The notes: generated by a model not told the origin, from the sequence alone. A stretch of 64,000 nt of DNA from Paenibacillaceae bacterium (GCA_900766135.1 CAAFUF010000046.1:1-64000), one strand, 5' to 3'. Positions 48,424-57,644 are shown, counted from the stretch's first letter. Numbers and translations are program-made.

Positions 48424-50304
48424 GTGTCACAATTCAATCGCATCCGGCTCGCCAACACCAAGCCGTTTGTCTTTTTCTCCGTCATTATGATCTTGAAGAT
48501 TTATCTCGTCTGGACGGCCATTTTTGATGGAGTTCCCGTTTGGGGGCCACTGCTGAAGGAAATCCCGTTTATCTGGGTTTTGTTCTGCCTGATTGAATGG
48601 TTCTCCTCCAAACGTAAGATCGGCCTTTATTTAACCGTAAACCTGATCGTTACCGCGATATTCTTCGCAGCTATTATGTATCATAAATATTATGGGGTTA
48701 TCGTAAATTACACGGCCCTGCAGCAGGTCAACCAGGTCACCGCCGTGAAGAACAGCGTGTTCTCCCTGCTGGCCCCTTATTATTTGCTGATCTTTTTGGA
48801 CATCGTGATTATCGGCTTCTGGCTGTTGCGGAAGAAACGTGCCGAGAAGCTCAGAGCTTTTTTCAATCTGAAGAAAGCCAGCACCGGCGTCATTACCGGG
48901 ATTTTCGCCTTTTCGCTGCTGCTGTGCATCTTCAACATTTGGCCGAACCGGGCCAGCATGAACGAAATCAAGCAAGCCGAGCAAATGGGCATCCTCAACT
49001 ATGAAACGTACACGATTTTCTCCAGCGCCAAGAAAGAAGAACTGGTCGATAAAAACCAGATCTCGCAAGCGAAAATCGACAAATTAAAAGGCATTGCCGC
49101 TCCGGCTGAACCGAAGTATTTCGGCGCCGCCAAAGGCAAGAACCTGATCATCATCCAATTGGAATCGTTCCAGAATTTCCTGATCAACCTGAAGATCGAC
49201 GGTCAAGAAGTGACGCCGAACATGAACAAGCTGGTTCAGGAGAATACGTATTTCAAGCATTTCTATCAAATGGTCGGACAAGGCAATACGTCCGATGCCG
49301 AGTTTGTCGTAAATACCTCGTTCTACATTCCGTATAATGAGGCGGCAACGCAAAACTACCCGGACAAGGATTTGCCAAGCTTACCGAAGCTTATGCGCGA
49401 TCAAGGTTACGATACCGCGACGTTTCATACCAATGTCGTCGATTTCTGGAACCGCGGCGAGTTGTACGACGCGATCGGCTTTAACCGCTATTACGACCAG
49501 AAGTGGTTCGGTACCGAGGACACCGTCTTCTTTGGTCCTTCGGACGAAGTGCTGTACAAGAAAACGGCGGAAGAGCTGGATCGCATGCAACAGACCGGGC
49601 AGCCGTTCTACACTCAGGTCATCTCCATGACGGCGCATCATCCGTTTACGATGCCGCATGACAAGGATAAAATCCAGTTGCCTGAGCGTTACCAGGAAAA
49701 TATGGTCGGCGATTACCTCCGCTCCCAAAGCTATGCGGACTATGCGCTGGGACAATTCATTCAGGAGCTCAAGCAAAAAGGCATCTGGGACAACAGTGTT
49801 GTATTCATTTACGGCGACCATCTCGGCTTGCCGATGTATTCGCTGGACAAACAAGGCCTGGAGTTGATGAAGGAAATCTACGGCCGCGATTACAGTTACA
49901 TCGATATGATCAATATTCCGTTGCTCGTCCATGCACCGGGCGTCGACACGCCTGCAGTGATGGACAACGTCGGCGGACAGGTCGATATCCTGCCAACGGC
50001 GGCGAACCTGCTTGGCGTGAAGCTGGATAACCATATCCACTTCGGTGAGGATATTTTGAACCAGACGTCTTATAACCTGTTGCCGCAGCGTTATTATCTG
50101 CCGTCCGGCTCATTCCTGAACGACAAGGCGTTGTTCATCCCCGGGGTTTGGTACGATGACGGTACGAAATATCCGCTGGCCAAAGACGGCGTGCAGCAAG
50201 CGTTAACAACGGAAAGCGAATATAACCGTGCCCTTGAATTGCTCCGCCTTAGCGACAGCTACGTACAGCAGCTGCCCGACCGGGTGAAGGAGAACAAGGA
50301 ATAA
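48424..50304 (+). CDS. ltaS: Lipoteichoic acid synthase-family protein (LtaS/YflE-like)
   Basis: The 626-residue protein has five N-terminal membrane helices (to about residue 173) and an extracellular sulfatase-fold domain. Catalytic Thr289 (GQGNTSDAEF), Glu247 (IQLESFQ), and the metal ligands in IYGDHLG and HPFTMPH are present. LtaS polymerises glycerol phosphate from phosphatidylglycerol onto the lipid anchor; primase paralogues exist, so the precise role is open. The GTG start follows AAGGAAGG. It is divergent from the MutS2-like leader and ends with a strong terminator. Confidence 0.93.
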   Translation: MSQFNRIRLANTKPFVFFSVIMILKIYLVWTAIFDGVPVWGPLLKEIPFIWVLFCLIEWFSSKRKIGLYLTVNLIVTAIFFAAIMYHKYYGVIVNYTALQQVNQVTAVKNSVFSLLAPYYLLIFLDIVIIGFWLLRKKRAEKLRAFFNLKKASTGVITGIFAFSLLLCIFNIWPNRASMNEIKQAEQMGILNYETYTIFSSAKKEELVDKNQISQAKIDKLKGIAAPAEPKYFGAAKGKNLIIIQLESFQNFLINLKIDGQEVTPNMNKLVQENTYFKHFYQMVGQGNTSDAEFVVNTSFYIPYNEAATQNYPDKDLPSLPKLMRDQGYDTATFHTNVVDFWNRGELYDAIGFNRYYDQKWFGTEDTVFFGPSDEVLYKKTAEELDRMQQTGQPFYTQVISMTAHHPFTMPHDKDKIQLPERYQENMVGDYLRSQSYADYALGQFIQELKQKGIWDNSVVFIYGDHLGLPMYSLDKQGLELMKEIYGRDYSYIDMINIPLLVHAPGVDTPAVMDNVGGQVDILPTAANLLGVKLDNHIHFGEDILNQTSYNLLPQRYYLPSGSFLNDKALFIPGVWYDDGTKYPLAKDGVQQALTTESEYNRALELLRLSDSYVQQLPDRVKENKE

Positions 50305-50326
50305 CGCATTCCTCCGCAAAAAAATC

Positions 50327-50373
50327 AGAGCCGCAAGCGTCCCGGATCGGGACCGCCTTGCGGCTCTTTTTTT
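50327..50373. terminator. Bidirectional terminator between ltaS and MATE gene
   Basis: An 11-bp perfect stem (AGAGCCGCAAG with CTTGCGGCTCT) with an inner GTCCC/GGGAC extension is flanked by A7 on the left and T7 on the right. Confidence 0.9.
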
Positions 50374-50382
50374 CCTCTGCCC

Positions 50383-51819
50383 CTACAACGCCGGAGTAGC
50401 TACGCCATCCATTGCCGTCTTCCCTTGGGTTGGCCCCTGGCCTTCCTGGCTTAATCCGCGTTCTTGAAGCAACTCCTGCTCTTTCATGCGCAAATACTTA
50501 CGCCCTCTCCAGCGGAAGAACGAGAACACGCCGCGGATATATTCGTCGCTGATCATGCTGGCGTAAATCGCGATGATTCCCCAGCCGAGCGAAACGCCAA
50601 ACAGATACGAGCAACCGGTAGCCACGACCGACATGAAGATCAAGGAAATGATCATCGTATACCGGGTATCCCCTACCGCATTCAACGAGTTGCCGAGTGC
50701 CATATTGATCATTTTGCCCGGCTGAAGCAGCAGGTTCAACCAAAGCAGCGCTGCGCAAAGGGTTAGAATATCAGCATCTTGCGTAAACAGTCCCAACAGC
50801 TTCGGACCAAACAGCACAAGAATAAACGCGTTGACGACGACCAGCGGAAGCCCGAAGGCCAGCACGCGGTATACCGCACGATACGCTTCCTTCGTTTTGC
50901 CCGCTCCGTAAAGATGGGCGATCTGGATCTGCGCCGCCATCGCCAGCGAGAAGCCTAACATGAAGCAAAACGACTCCAGCGTATTCATATAGGTCCTAGC
51001 GGCCAGCTCGGTCGAGCCCAGCACCGCGAGGAACGAGAAAATCGCCAGCTGCGAGAACACCCAGCTCGCCGAGTTGACGCCCAGCGGCCAGCCGATCACA
51101 AGCACTTCCTTAAACAGCTTGCGGTCGAACACTGGAATATCCCTGATGCCGATACGCCGCTGGAACGTACCGAGGAAAATCAACAGCAGCACGACCGTAG
51201 CGATCAACCGGCTGATCACCGTCGAAATGGCGACCCCGGTCAAGCCCCATTGCGGAAACCCGAAGGCGCCGAAAATAAAGCAATAGTTCATGAAAATATG
51301 AATGATGTTCATGCCGATCGCCGTAAACATCGGGCCTTTCGTATTCCCGGTGTTACGGATCGCGGTCCCCAGCATAGAGATCATCGCGGTCAAAATCATC
51401 CCGCCGCCGACGACGGAGATGTAGACTTTCGCCAAGGGCAGCAGTTCGTCCGGCAGTTGCAGCATCGTGGCGATCGGCCCTGGGACGGCGATCAACAAAA
51501 TGCTAAGGAAAATGCCGATGGCGGCCGTTACTTTGAAGGCGATAATCGCCACGGTCCGGGCGTCCTCCTCACGGCCCGAGCCGATCTTCTGGGCAATGAC
51601 GATCCCTGCTCCGCTTGCTACGGTAGCAAACAGCGTGGTCAGCGCATTAAACAGCTGGTTGGAGAACCCGACGACCGCCACCGCGTTATCGGATATGCGG
51701 CTGACCATGAGCGTATCGACGGTGCCCAGCAGAATCTGTAGGAACAATTCGATAAATATAGGCCAAGCGAGCAGCCAGAGGGAAAATTTATCCTTCTCGC
51801 CGCCCTTCATTTTCTTCAT
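50383..51819 (-). CDS. MATE-family multidrug efflux transporter
   Basis: The 478-residue protein has about twelve membrane helices arranged as two MatE halves (LAWPIFIELFLQILLGTVDTLMVSR and, in the second half, FKEVLVIGWPLGVNSASWVFSQ). It exports cationic drugs in exchange for Na+ or H+. The start follows AGGAGG. It converges on ltaS with a shared terminator and is divergent from the AraC regulator at 51968. Confidence 0.93.
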   Translation of the reverse strand: MKKMKGGEKDKFSLWLLAWPIFIELFLQILLGTVDTLMVSRISDNAVAVVGFSNQLFNALTTLFATVASGAGIVIAQKIGSGREEDARTVAIIAFKVTAAIGIFLSILLIAVPGPIATMLQLPDELLPLAKVYISVVGGGMILTAMISMLGTAIRNTGNTKGPMFTAIGMNIIHIFMNYCFIFGAFGFPQWGLTGVAISTVISRLIATVVLLLIFLGTFQRRIGIRDIPVFDRKLFKEVLVIGWPLGVNSASWVFSQLAIFSFLAVLGSTELAARTYMNTLESFCFMLGFSLAMAAQIQIAHLYGAGKTKEAYRAVYRVLAFGLPLVVVNAFILVLFGPKLLGLFTQDADILTLCAALLWLNLLLQPGKMINMALGNSLNAVGDTRYTMIISLIFMSVVATGCSYLFGVSLGWGIIAIYASMISDEYIRGVFSFFRWRGRKYLRMKEQELLQERGLSQEGQGPTQGKTAMDGVATPAL

Positions 51820-51967
51820 TATTACAACCTCCTGGTTATCGGAGAATCCAACGGACTCCCTGTCGTCGTGTTAGCATGAAACACATTATAGATGCTATGC
51901 GCATTTTAATGTATCATAGAATCAACTCAATCTTTCATTATTCCAACCTAAGAGGAGTTGGTATCCT

Positions 51968-52873
51968 TTGCCTCCGATCATCGAATTTACCGCGCCCCCT
52001 CTCCCCCATTACATCGTCAGCGGCTCGGCGGTGATCCCGGCGGGCGGCAAGCACCCGAGCCGGCAAAATATCGGCGCCTTTGACCTTCTGGTCGTCGAAC
52101 ATGGACGCTTATTTATCGGCGAGGAAGGCCGCCATTACGAAGTGACGGCGGGTCACGCGTTGATCCTCCGCCCCGACTGCTATCACTATGCCCTGGAAGG
52201 TTGCCGGGAAGACACGCTGCACCACTGGCTGCATTTTCAGCTGATGGGCGATTGGCGCGTCGTTGAGGAAGAGGAATACCTGCATTGCGGATGCAGCATG
52301 ATAGATAAGGACATCCCCGGGTCCGTCTCCCTGCCTCCGTTCATGGCTACATCGTATACGGTCCCTTTGCCCCAATATGCCAAGTTGGCCCAACCGCAGA
52401 AAATCATCACCTTGCTGCACGAGCTGGTCGAATTAAATCGGAACCTCCATTTGGACAGCGTCCGGCTGCGCCAGCAGGCCATTTTTCAAGACGTCATCGT
52501 GGAGTTGTCCGCCTCGTCTGCCCATGCCGGGCTTCCTCCCCAATCGGCCTGCGCCGAGAAAGCGGCCTCCTATCTTCGCGAGCATTATGAAGAACCTTTT
52601 TCCGCGCAAAAACTCGGGGAGAGCATCAATTTCCACCCGGTATACATTGCACGCTGCATGCAGAAGGTGTTTGGCTGTTCGCCTGCCGTTTATTTGCAGC
52701 GCCTGCGTATCGAGCAAGCCAAGCTGCTGCTCCTGCAAACCGACCTGACGATCGAGCGCATCGCCGAACGGGTGGGCTTTAACCAAGCCGCCTATTTCAC
52801 GGCCTGCTTCAGCAAGACCGAAGGCATGTCTCCGCGGAAATACCGCCAGCGATTCACTTGGAACATGGAATAG
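51968..52873 (+). CDS. AraC-family regulator with cupin-like sensor domain
   Basis: The 301-residue protein has an N-terminal sugar-binding cupin (about 15-100; DLLVVEHGRLFIGEEGRHYEVTAGHALILRPDCYHY). Two C-terminal helix-turn-helices (about 200-298; FSAQKLGESINFHPVYIARCMQKVFG and LTIERIAERVGFNQAAYFTACFSKTEGMSPRKYR) complete it. This is the class that controls carbohydrate genes in Paenibacillus. The TTG start is chosen because GAGGAG lies ten bases upstream. No sugar transporter is adjacent; the divergent MATE gene is a possible target. Confidence 0.9.
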   Translation: MPPIIEFTAPPLPHYIVSGSAVIPAGGKHPSRQNIGAFDLLVVEHGRLFIGEEGRHYEVTAGHALILRPDCYHYALEGCREDTLHHWLHFQLMGDWRVVEEEEYLHCGCSMIDKDIPGSVSLPPFMATSYTVPLPQYAKLAQPQKIITLLHELVELNRNLHLDSVRLRQQAIFQDVIVELSASSAHAGLPPQSACAEKAASYLREHYEEPFSAQKLGESINFHPVYIARCMQKVFGCSPAVYLQRLRIEQAKLLLLQTDLTIERIAERVGFNQAAYFTACFSKTEGMSPRKYRQRFTWNME

Positions 52874-52908
52874 GCTCCGTTTATGCGCACCCCGAAGACC
52901 GGCTTTTT

Positions 52909-52937
52909 TTGCTTATCGGTCGGGACTTCTCTATAAT
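52909..52937 (+). promoter_or_regulatory. Promoter of the DegV gene
   Basis: TTGCTT (52909-52914), a 17-bp spacer and a perfect TATAAT (52932-52937) lie about 50 bp before the start. Confidence 0.6.
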
Positions 52938-52988
52938 TCAAAGGAAGAGACCGTTTTTTTAATACTTAAGCCAACTGGGGGAAATGGA

Positions 52989-53852
52989 TTGACACTCGTA
53001 AAAATATTCGCCGACAGCATCTCGGATCTGCCGGAAACTTGGGCCGCCGCATACGATATCGGAGTTGTTCCGCTTTATGTCGTTTTCGGCGAGGCCGCCT
53101 ACAAAGACAAACTGGAGATTACCACCGCCGACATCTACCGACGGGTCGATGAGGACGGTGTCCTTCCTCGAACGGCAGCTCCGGCCCCGGCCGATTTCAT
53201 CGCCGCTTTTACGCCTTGGATTGAACAAGGACATACGATCGTATACATCAGCATGTCATCCAAGCTCTCGTCCACTTACCAAAACGCATTGATCGCCGCA
53301 GCCGAATTTCCCGAAGGACGCGTTCATGTGGTGGATTCCCTGAATGTTTCCGGCGGTATTGCATTACTGGTCCTGAAAGCCGCCATCGCCGCCAAGCAAG
53401 GGACCGGCCCTTCCGAATTGGTCGGCATGCTGGAGGAAATGCGGGGCCGGGTTGAAATCGAGGTGCTGGTTGACAATCTCGATTACCTGCACAAGGGAGG
53501 CCGCGCTTCCAGCGTGCAGCATATGATCGGAAGCTTGCTGAAAATCCGGCCCGTGTTGAAAGTCAAGGAAGGGCTGGTCATTTCCGCCGATAAGTACCGC
53601 GGCAAAACGGAGAAAGCCGTCGAACGAATGGTTCACCACTTTATCGACAACGTCCACAAGGTTGACCGGGAGCTCATTATCGTCGCGCAGACGCTGGCCG
53701 AAAAAGCAGCCGGCTTTATTAGGAATACCCTCCTCGAAAAGACGGACGTCAAAGAAGTCGCCATTATTGAAGGCGGGTGCGCCATCTCCTGCCACTGCGG
53801 TCCGCGAACGGTCGCCATCATGTATCTTCGACAGCTGAATTGTGCCTTGTAA
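52989..53852 (+). CDS. DegV-family fatty-acid-binding protein
   Basis: The 287-residue protein starts with the DegV signature KIFADSISDLPETW and has the family YISMSSKLSSTYQNA, VDNLDYLHKGGRASSVQ and RPVLKVKEGLV motifs. DegV/FakB proteins bind fatty acids and present them to a FakA kinase for phosphorylation. No fakA is adjacent, as is common. The TTG start follows GGGGG. Which fatty acid is bound cannot be read from sequence. Confidence 0.92.
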   Translation: MTLVKIFADSISDLPETWAAAYDIGVVPLYVVFGEAAYKDKLEITTADIYRRVDEDGVLPRTAAPAPADFIAAFTPWIEQGHTIVYISMSSKLSSTYQNALIAAAEFPEGRVHVVDSLNVSGGIALLVLKAAIAAKQGTGPSELVGMLEEMRGRVEIEVLVDNLDYLHKGGRASSVQHMIGSLLKIRPVLKVKEGLVISADKYRGKTEKAVERMVHHFIDNVHKVDRELIIVAQTLAEKAAGFIRNTLLEKTDVKEVAIIEGGCAISCHCGPRTVAIMYLRQLNCAL

Positions 53853-53986
53853 GCTAGATCGGTATCGCTAATAAATAGACGAATCAGGCCTTTTCGCCGG
53901 CCAAAACATTGCCGGTGGAGAGGCCTGTTTCGCATAGAAACCATTGCGTCTCGTCAAACGTAATAGTTGTTAGGAGGTGGGGAACC

Positions 53987-54421
53987 ATGAGACAGATCCG
54001 GAGCCGGATCATCGCTTTGGCAGCGGCGTTTTTGTTCGCCGGCGGATTGTTCCTGGCTGGCGCAAGTCAAGCCGAAGCCGGTTATTTCAACGATCTCGTG
54101 GACGGCGTCAAGGAGCTGTCGCAGCTCCCTTCCGAAGTGAACGCATTAAAAGACGATTACGCGGCTACGGTGGACAAGCTTGAACAAGCCCAGGGCGCGC
54201 TGGCGGAAACCCAAGACGCTTTGGAAACGTTTCGGCAGCAAAACGAGGAGCTGATGGAGCGAAACCGGGAGCTATCCGCAACCGTTAACGCCTTAACCGA
54301 AGCCCAACAAACCCGCGACGCCAACGCGCACAAGATGCGCATCCTCCTGTTTACGGCCGCCGGGTTGTTTGCCGGATATTTTATCCTGCTTCGGGCCGTT
54401 CGTTTCGCCCTTCGACGTTGA
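53987..54421 (+). CDS. Secreted coiled-coil protein with C-terminal membrane anchor
   Basis: The 144-residue protein has a signal peptide (to about residue 31), a coiled coil (53-108, with heptad-like Leu/Ala and many Gln/Glu), and a single helix at 117-137 that would anchor the C-terminus. I do not recognise a family. The start follows AGGAGG. Its stop is 49 bases before the AIM24 gene, so the two are likely co-expressed. Confidence 0.8.
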   Translation: MRQIRSRIIALAAAFLFAGGLFLAGASQAEAGYFNDLVDGVKELSQLPSEVNALKDDYAATVDKLEQAQGALAETQDALETFRQQNEELMERNRELSATVNALTEAQQTRDANAHKMRILLFTAAGLFAGYFILLRAVRFALRR

Positions 54422-54470
54422 TTTAGACCCTACTCCGATCGTAGACCCCCGGACTGGAGGCGGTATTGAA

Positions 54471-55181
54471 ATGGACCTGCACGAGCATCACGATTCATCC
54501 ACGTTGGGCGGACAAGCCGTTACGTTTGATTTGCAGCCCGGAGAGCGGCTCCATATCCTGCATCCCGGCCAGGTGATCGCTTACCGAGGCTCCGTTGCGC
54601 TGCGCAGCGACAAGCTGCTGGACATCAAAGGAATTTACCGTAAGCGCAAGCTGATCCGTTCCGATTACAGCGGGCCTTGCCAACTTGTGGCCGCGTTTCC
54701 GCCCTCGGTCGGGCTAAAAACGTTAACGCTGACGGAGGGCAGCGATTGGCTATACGATTTCCGCCAGCTCTTCTTCTATACGGAGGGCATCCATATGGAA
54801 ACGCGTTTCCTCAGCATGAAGAATATGATGATAACGCGCGACGCGGTAAAGGTTAAGTTTTCCGGTCATGGGCAAATCGGCGTGCTGACCCAGGGGCAAG
54901 TCCTGGAGCTCCCGCTCCATCCGGAGGAGCCTCTTTACGTCGAAGCCGGCCGGGTGCTGGCCTATCCTGAGAACGCCAAGCTGGATCTGTCGGTTTACGG
55001 CAACCACTTGGCCAGCCAGTATATGCGCTATCAATGGAAAATCACGGGGAACGGGTCGATCCTGATCCAATCCGGCGGCGCCGGAAGCCAGGAGCTGGAG
55101 CAGGATCTGCAAGCGGAGGACGGCATCGTGCGGCGCTTTCTGCGCGAGGTGCTTCCCTTTGGAGGGGTATTCATCAAATAA
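54471..55181 (+). CDS. AIM24/TRAP-like family protein
   Basis: The 236-residue beta-rich protein of the AIM24 family shows FDLQPGERLHILHPGQVIAYRG, LFYTEGIHMETRFLS and PLYVEAGRVLAYPENAKLDL. The fold resembles the tryptophan RNA-binding attenuation protein, but the bacterial role is not settled. The start at 54471 follows GGAGG; earlier in-frame starts lie inside the upstream gene. It forms a pair with the coiled-coil membrane protein. Confidence 0.87.
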   Translation: MDLHEHHDSSTLGGQAVTFDLQPGERLHILHPGQVIAYRGSVALRSDKLLDIKGIYRKRKLIRSDYSGPCQLVAAFPPSVGLKTLTLTEGSDWLYDFRQLFFYTEGIHMETRFLSMKNMMITRDAVKVKFSGHGQIGVLTQGQVLELPLHPEEPLYVEAGRVLAYPENAKLDLSVYGNHLASQYMRYQWKITGNGSILIQSGGAGSQELEQDLQAEDGIVRRFLREVLPFGGVFIK

Positions 55182-55184
55182 TAA

Positions 55185-55226
55185 AGAGGCCGGGCGAAGG
55201 GATTGCGATCCCTTTGCTCGGCCTCT
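55185..55226. terminator. Terminator after the AIM24 gene
   Basis: A 19-bp stem with one mismatch (AGAGGCCGGGCGAAGGGAT and its partner) has a TGCG loop and is T-rich on the minus side. It serves two convergent genes. Confidence 0.75.
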
Positions 55227-55243
55227 TCCGTTGAATGCGGCGA

Positions 55244-56386
55244 TCACTTCTTCCCCGGATCGATATCCTGAGGGCGGAGTCCTTCCCAGATGTTCGGGAT
55301 GTTTGCTTTGGACGGATCATTAAAGACGAGAAAAGCTGTCGGCAAATAGCGCTCTCCGTATTCGGACGAAGGCTTGTTGACGATATCCCCGCCTTCCTTC
55401 ACCAATACGGTAGACGACCCGCCGTCCAGATTGGCGGCGATCACCGCGCCGTGATCCAACATGATTTGTTGGACATCGTACAGGCTGGCGCCGATGCTGT
55501 AGCCCGGCTGGCGACCGTCGATGACGACGAACAGGATGGCGCCGTCTTCTCGCTGCCCCATGGCCGTTCGCGGCGCGATGCCCCAACCTTCTTTTTGACT
55601 GCGGATCTGCCCTTTGCCGTTCACGATAATTCTCGGCTGAAACGTCACCGCCTCCTGGATGCCCAACTGGTCCAGTTCCTCGAGCGTGTATTTGCCGGCG
55701 ATCATTTTACCTTGCTTGTCCAGACCAACGATTTGCGTCGCCGCGCCCGAGCTGATGCCATTGTAATACAGCTTTCCTTGCGAAATGACTACCCCGATCG
55801 GCTTGAACCCGTTGCCTTTCCAGTTCGGATCGGCAAATCCGCCGCCGTTGACGCCGGCAAGGGCCCCGGTCCGTTCCACCATGCTGGAGACTTTCTCCCC
55901 TTTACCGCGTTTGGCCGGAACGCCTAAACGGATTTTGGTCGGATCGTTGACGGTCATCACGTATCCGTGGTAGCCGTTGCCCGAAACCTCCTCGATTTCG
56001 ACAAGCGGCTTCTCCGCCTGGGTCTCTTCCTTACCTGTATTCGACAAGTCGATCGTATGGGTGTCCTTCTCCGTTCCCATTTGCTCGAACCGGGCCTGGT
56101 AAGCGGCCACTCGTTTGTCCAGCTCCGCTTGCCCGATGATGTATTTCGCCCAATGGCGATGTTGCGTCGTAATCAGCGTATCGGCCATCAAATATCGTAC
56201 GTTGTTGCCGGACGGAGTGAAGAACAGCCAGATCAAGGCTGCCGTTCCGATCAGCATCATCACAATCATAAACCGGGATAACATATAGAAAAATCCACGT
56301 TTCCGCCGTTTCTTGGCGGGCGTGCGTTTCTTGGCACCTGTGCCCCTCTTCACCGACGCGCGGCTGGGTAATGTAGGCGTTGGCAT
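55244..56386 (-). CDS. Phosphodiester glycosidase family protein (NAGPA-like)
   Basis: The 380-residue protein has a basic N-terminus (KKRTPAKKRRKR), one membrane helix (about 35-57) and an extracellular domain of the exopolysaccharide-biosynthesis/NAGPA type. Visible motifs are GALAGVNGGGF, KPIGVVISQGKLYY, RTAMGQREDGAILFVVIDGRQPGYSIGAS and ANLDGGSSTVLV. Such enzymes cleave phosphodiester-linked sugars; in Bacilli related proteins act on wall teichoic acid. The start follows GGGAGAG. The substrate is inferred only. Confidence 0.88.
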   Translation of the reverse strand: MPTPTLPSRASVKRGTGAKKRTPAKKRRKRGFFYMLSRFMIVMMLIGTAALIWLFFTPSGNNVRYLMADTLITTQHRHWAKYIIGQAELDKRVAAYQARFEQMGTEKDTHTIDLSNTGKEETQAEKPLVEIEEVSGNGYHGYVMTVNDPTKIRLGVPAKRGKGEKVSSMVERTGALAGVNGGGFADPNWKGNGFKPIGVVISQGKLYYNGISSGAATQIVGLDKQGKMIAGKYTLEELDQLGIQEAVTFQPRIIVNGKGQIRSQKEGWGIAPRTAMGQREDGAILFVVIDGRQPGYSIGASLYDVQQIMLDHGAVIAANLDGGSSTVLVKEGGDIVNKPSSEYGERYLPTAFLVFNDPSKANIPNIWEGLRPQDIDPGKK

Positions 56387-56506
56387 GATGTCTCTCCCCT
56401 TGCTCTCTAATATAAACTCATAAACTTGCTGTACATTTAACGTTCAATCTAGTCCGAAAGTTTCATCGCCAAGCGGCTATCGTAACACACCTAAAACCCG
56501 CCTGCA

Positions 56507-56923
56507 TCAGCAGGCGGGTTTCTTCTCCAAACATGGCTTCAGCGCCGCTCTTACCAGGCACACTTCTCCGCGCAAGGCATACAATTGCCGGAATCCTCGT
56601 CTTCGCAGGATCCGGGCCGCCTTAAGCACCGCGTACCGGCTATCCGCCAAAATCAGGACGGGATCGGCAGGCGAGAGCTCCTTATTCCATACGAACGGCA
56701 GACGTCCCAACGAAATGTTGATCGTTCCGTCCAGATGACACTCCTCATAATACGACGCGTCCCGGACGTCCAGCTTTTTTGTCTGCGGCGGAAGGTCCCC
56801 TCCGTAAACGGCCCTAGCCTCCACGAACCTCAGACCCGGGACGGGCCATACCAACCGCAGCAAATATCCGATTACCGCGGCGGCAATCCCTATTCCTCCA
56901 GCCATGACCAGCACGGCCATCAT
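56507..56923 (-). CDS. Membrane-anchored rhodanese-like protein without catalytic cysteine
   Basis: The 138-residue protein has an N-terminal membrane helix (about 3-25) and a rhodanese fold (KKLDVRDASYYEECHLDGTINISLG). The active-site loop reads ILADSRYAVLKA where active enzymes have a VVCRSGGRS-type loop, so sulfurtransferase activity is unlikely. The two C-terminal Cys near the end are not at the catalytic position. Its start overlaps the stop of the active rhodanese upstream by four bases, so the pair is translationally coupled. Confidence 0.82.
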   Translation of the reverse strand: MMAVLVMAGGIGIAAAVIGYLLRLVWPVPGLRFVEARAVYGGDLPPQTKKLDVRDASYYEECHLDGTINISLGRLPFVWNKELSPADPVLILADSRYAVLKAARILRRRGFRQLYALRGEVCLVRAALKPCLEKKPAC

Positions 56924-57231
56924 TCCACTTCATCCTGCCAGGCCAACATCCCGCCGATCATATTAACGACGTTGTAGCCTCTTTCGCCAAGCAACTCGCA
57001 CGCCAGACTGCTGCGCCCGCCGCTGCGGCAGACGACGATCAGCTCTTCCTTAGGATCCAGCTCCGTATGCCGTTCCGGCAGCTGTCCCAGCGGGATATGC
57101 CGGGCCCCCGGAATATGGCCTTCGGCCCATTCGAGCGGCTCGCGTACGTCCAGCACGTTGACCGATTCGCCCCGTTTCATCCGCGCGGCCAATTCGGCCG
57201 GGGTGATTTCCTTCTCTGGTTGAAACGCCAT
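56920..57231 (-). CDS. Rhodanese-domain sulfurtransferase
   Basis: The 103-residue single-domain enzyme has the family VLDVREPLEWAEGHIPGARHIPL and the catalytic Cys in IVVCRSGGRSSLA. It moves sulfane sulfur, likely in hydrogen sulfide or persulfide detoxification. The start is ATG 57231 behind GGAGGAG; an ATG six bases earlier is also possible. It is the second gene of the CstR-like operon. Confidence 0.9.
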   Translation of the reverse strand: MAFQPEKEITPAELAARMKRGESVNVLDVREPLEWAEGHIPGARHIPLGQLPERHTELDPKEELIVVCRSGGRSSLACELLGERGYNVVNMIGGMLAWQDEVE

Positions 57232-57253
57232 GTTCATCGTCTCCTCCCTTATA

Positions 57254-57526
57254 TTAGCGACTCTTGACCAGCAGCTCGACGGCTTCCTTCACCAGAGGTC
57301 CGGAGTCGCCCCCTTTGGCCTGTTCCTCCAAAATACACTGCTGCAGGTTATCCGCAACGATCTGCGCCATTGCTTTATCTGCAGCGCTTCGCACCGCGGA
57401 CAGCTGGCCTACGACTTCCTTGCAGGGCTTCCCTTCCTCCATCATGCGAAGCACGCCGCGAACCTGGCCTTCTATTCGTTTCAATCTGCGTTTGACTTCT
57501 TCCGCATAATGATGATCTTCCGTCAT
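57254..57526 (-). CDS. cstR: CsoR/CstR-family repressor, probably persulfide-sensing
   Basis: The 90-residue all-helical repressor belongs to the CsoR family (RRLKRIEGQVRGVLRMMEEGKPCKEVVGQLSAVRSA). Cys35 and Cys64 are conserved, but the Cu-binding His of CsoR is replaced (Asn60). That is the CstR pattern, in which the two Cys form disulfide or trisulfide bridges with reactive sulfur. Two rhodanese genes follow in the same transcript, as in cst operons. The start at 57526 follows AAAGGAG. The persulfide role is inferred from residues and neighbours. Confidence 0.85.
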   Translation of the reverse strand: MTEDHHYAEEVKRRLKRIEGQVRGVLRMMEEGKPCKEVVGQLSAVRSAADKAMAQIVADNLQQCILEEQAKGGDSGPLVKEAVELLVKSR

Positions 57527-57573
57527 GTCACGCACTCCTTTCATCAAACAACCGTGCCGACAGCCAATCTCAA

Positions 57574-57589
57574 ATACCCCCACGGGTAT
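57574..57589. promoter_or_regulatory. CstR/CsoR-type operator
   Basis: ATACCC and GGGTAT flank a 4-bp CCAC centre, the kind of G/C-tract palindrome bound by CsoR-family repressors. It is next to the promoter -10 and 48 bp before the cstR start. Confidence 0.7.
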
Positions 57590-57591
57590 AT

Positions 57592-57620
57592 ATTGTAGTT
57601 AAAAATCCCCCTAAAGTCAA
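57592..57620 (-). promoter_or_regulatory. Sigma-A promoter of the cstR-rhodanese operon
   Basis: On the minus strand TTGACT (57615-57620) and TACAAT (57592-57597) are 17 bp apart, directly upstream of the operator. Confidence 0.75.
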
Positions 57621-57644
57621 CCCGGTGAACCTCCAACAAAAAAA

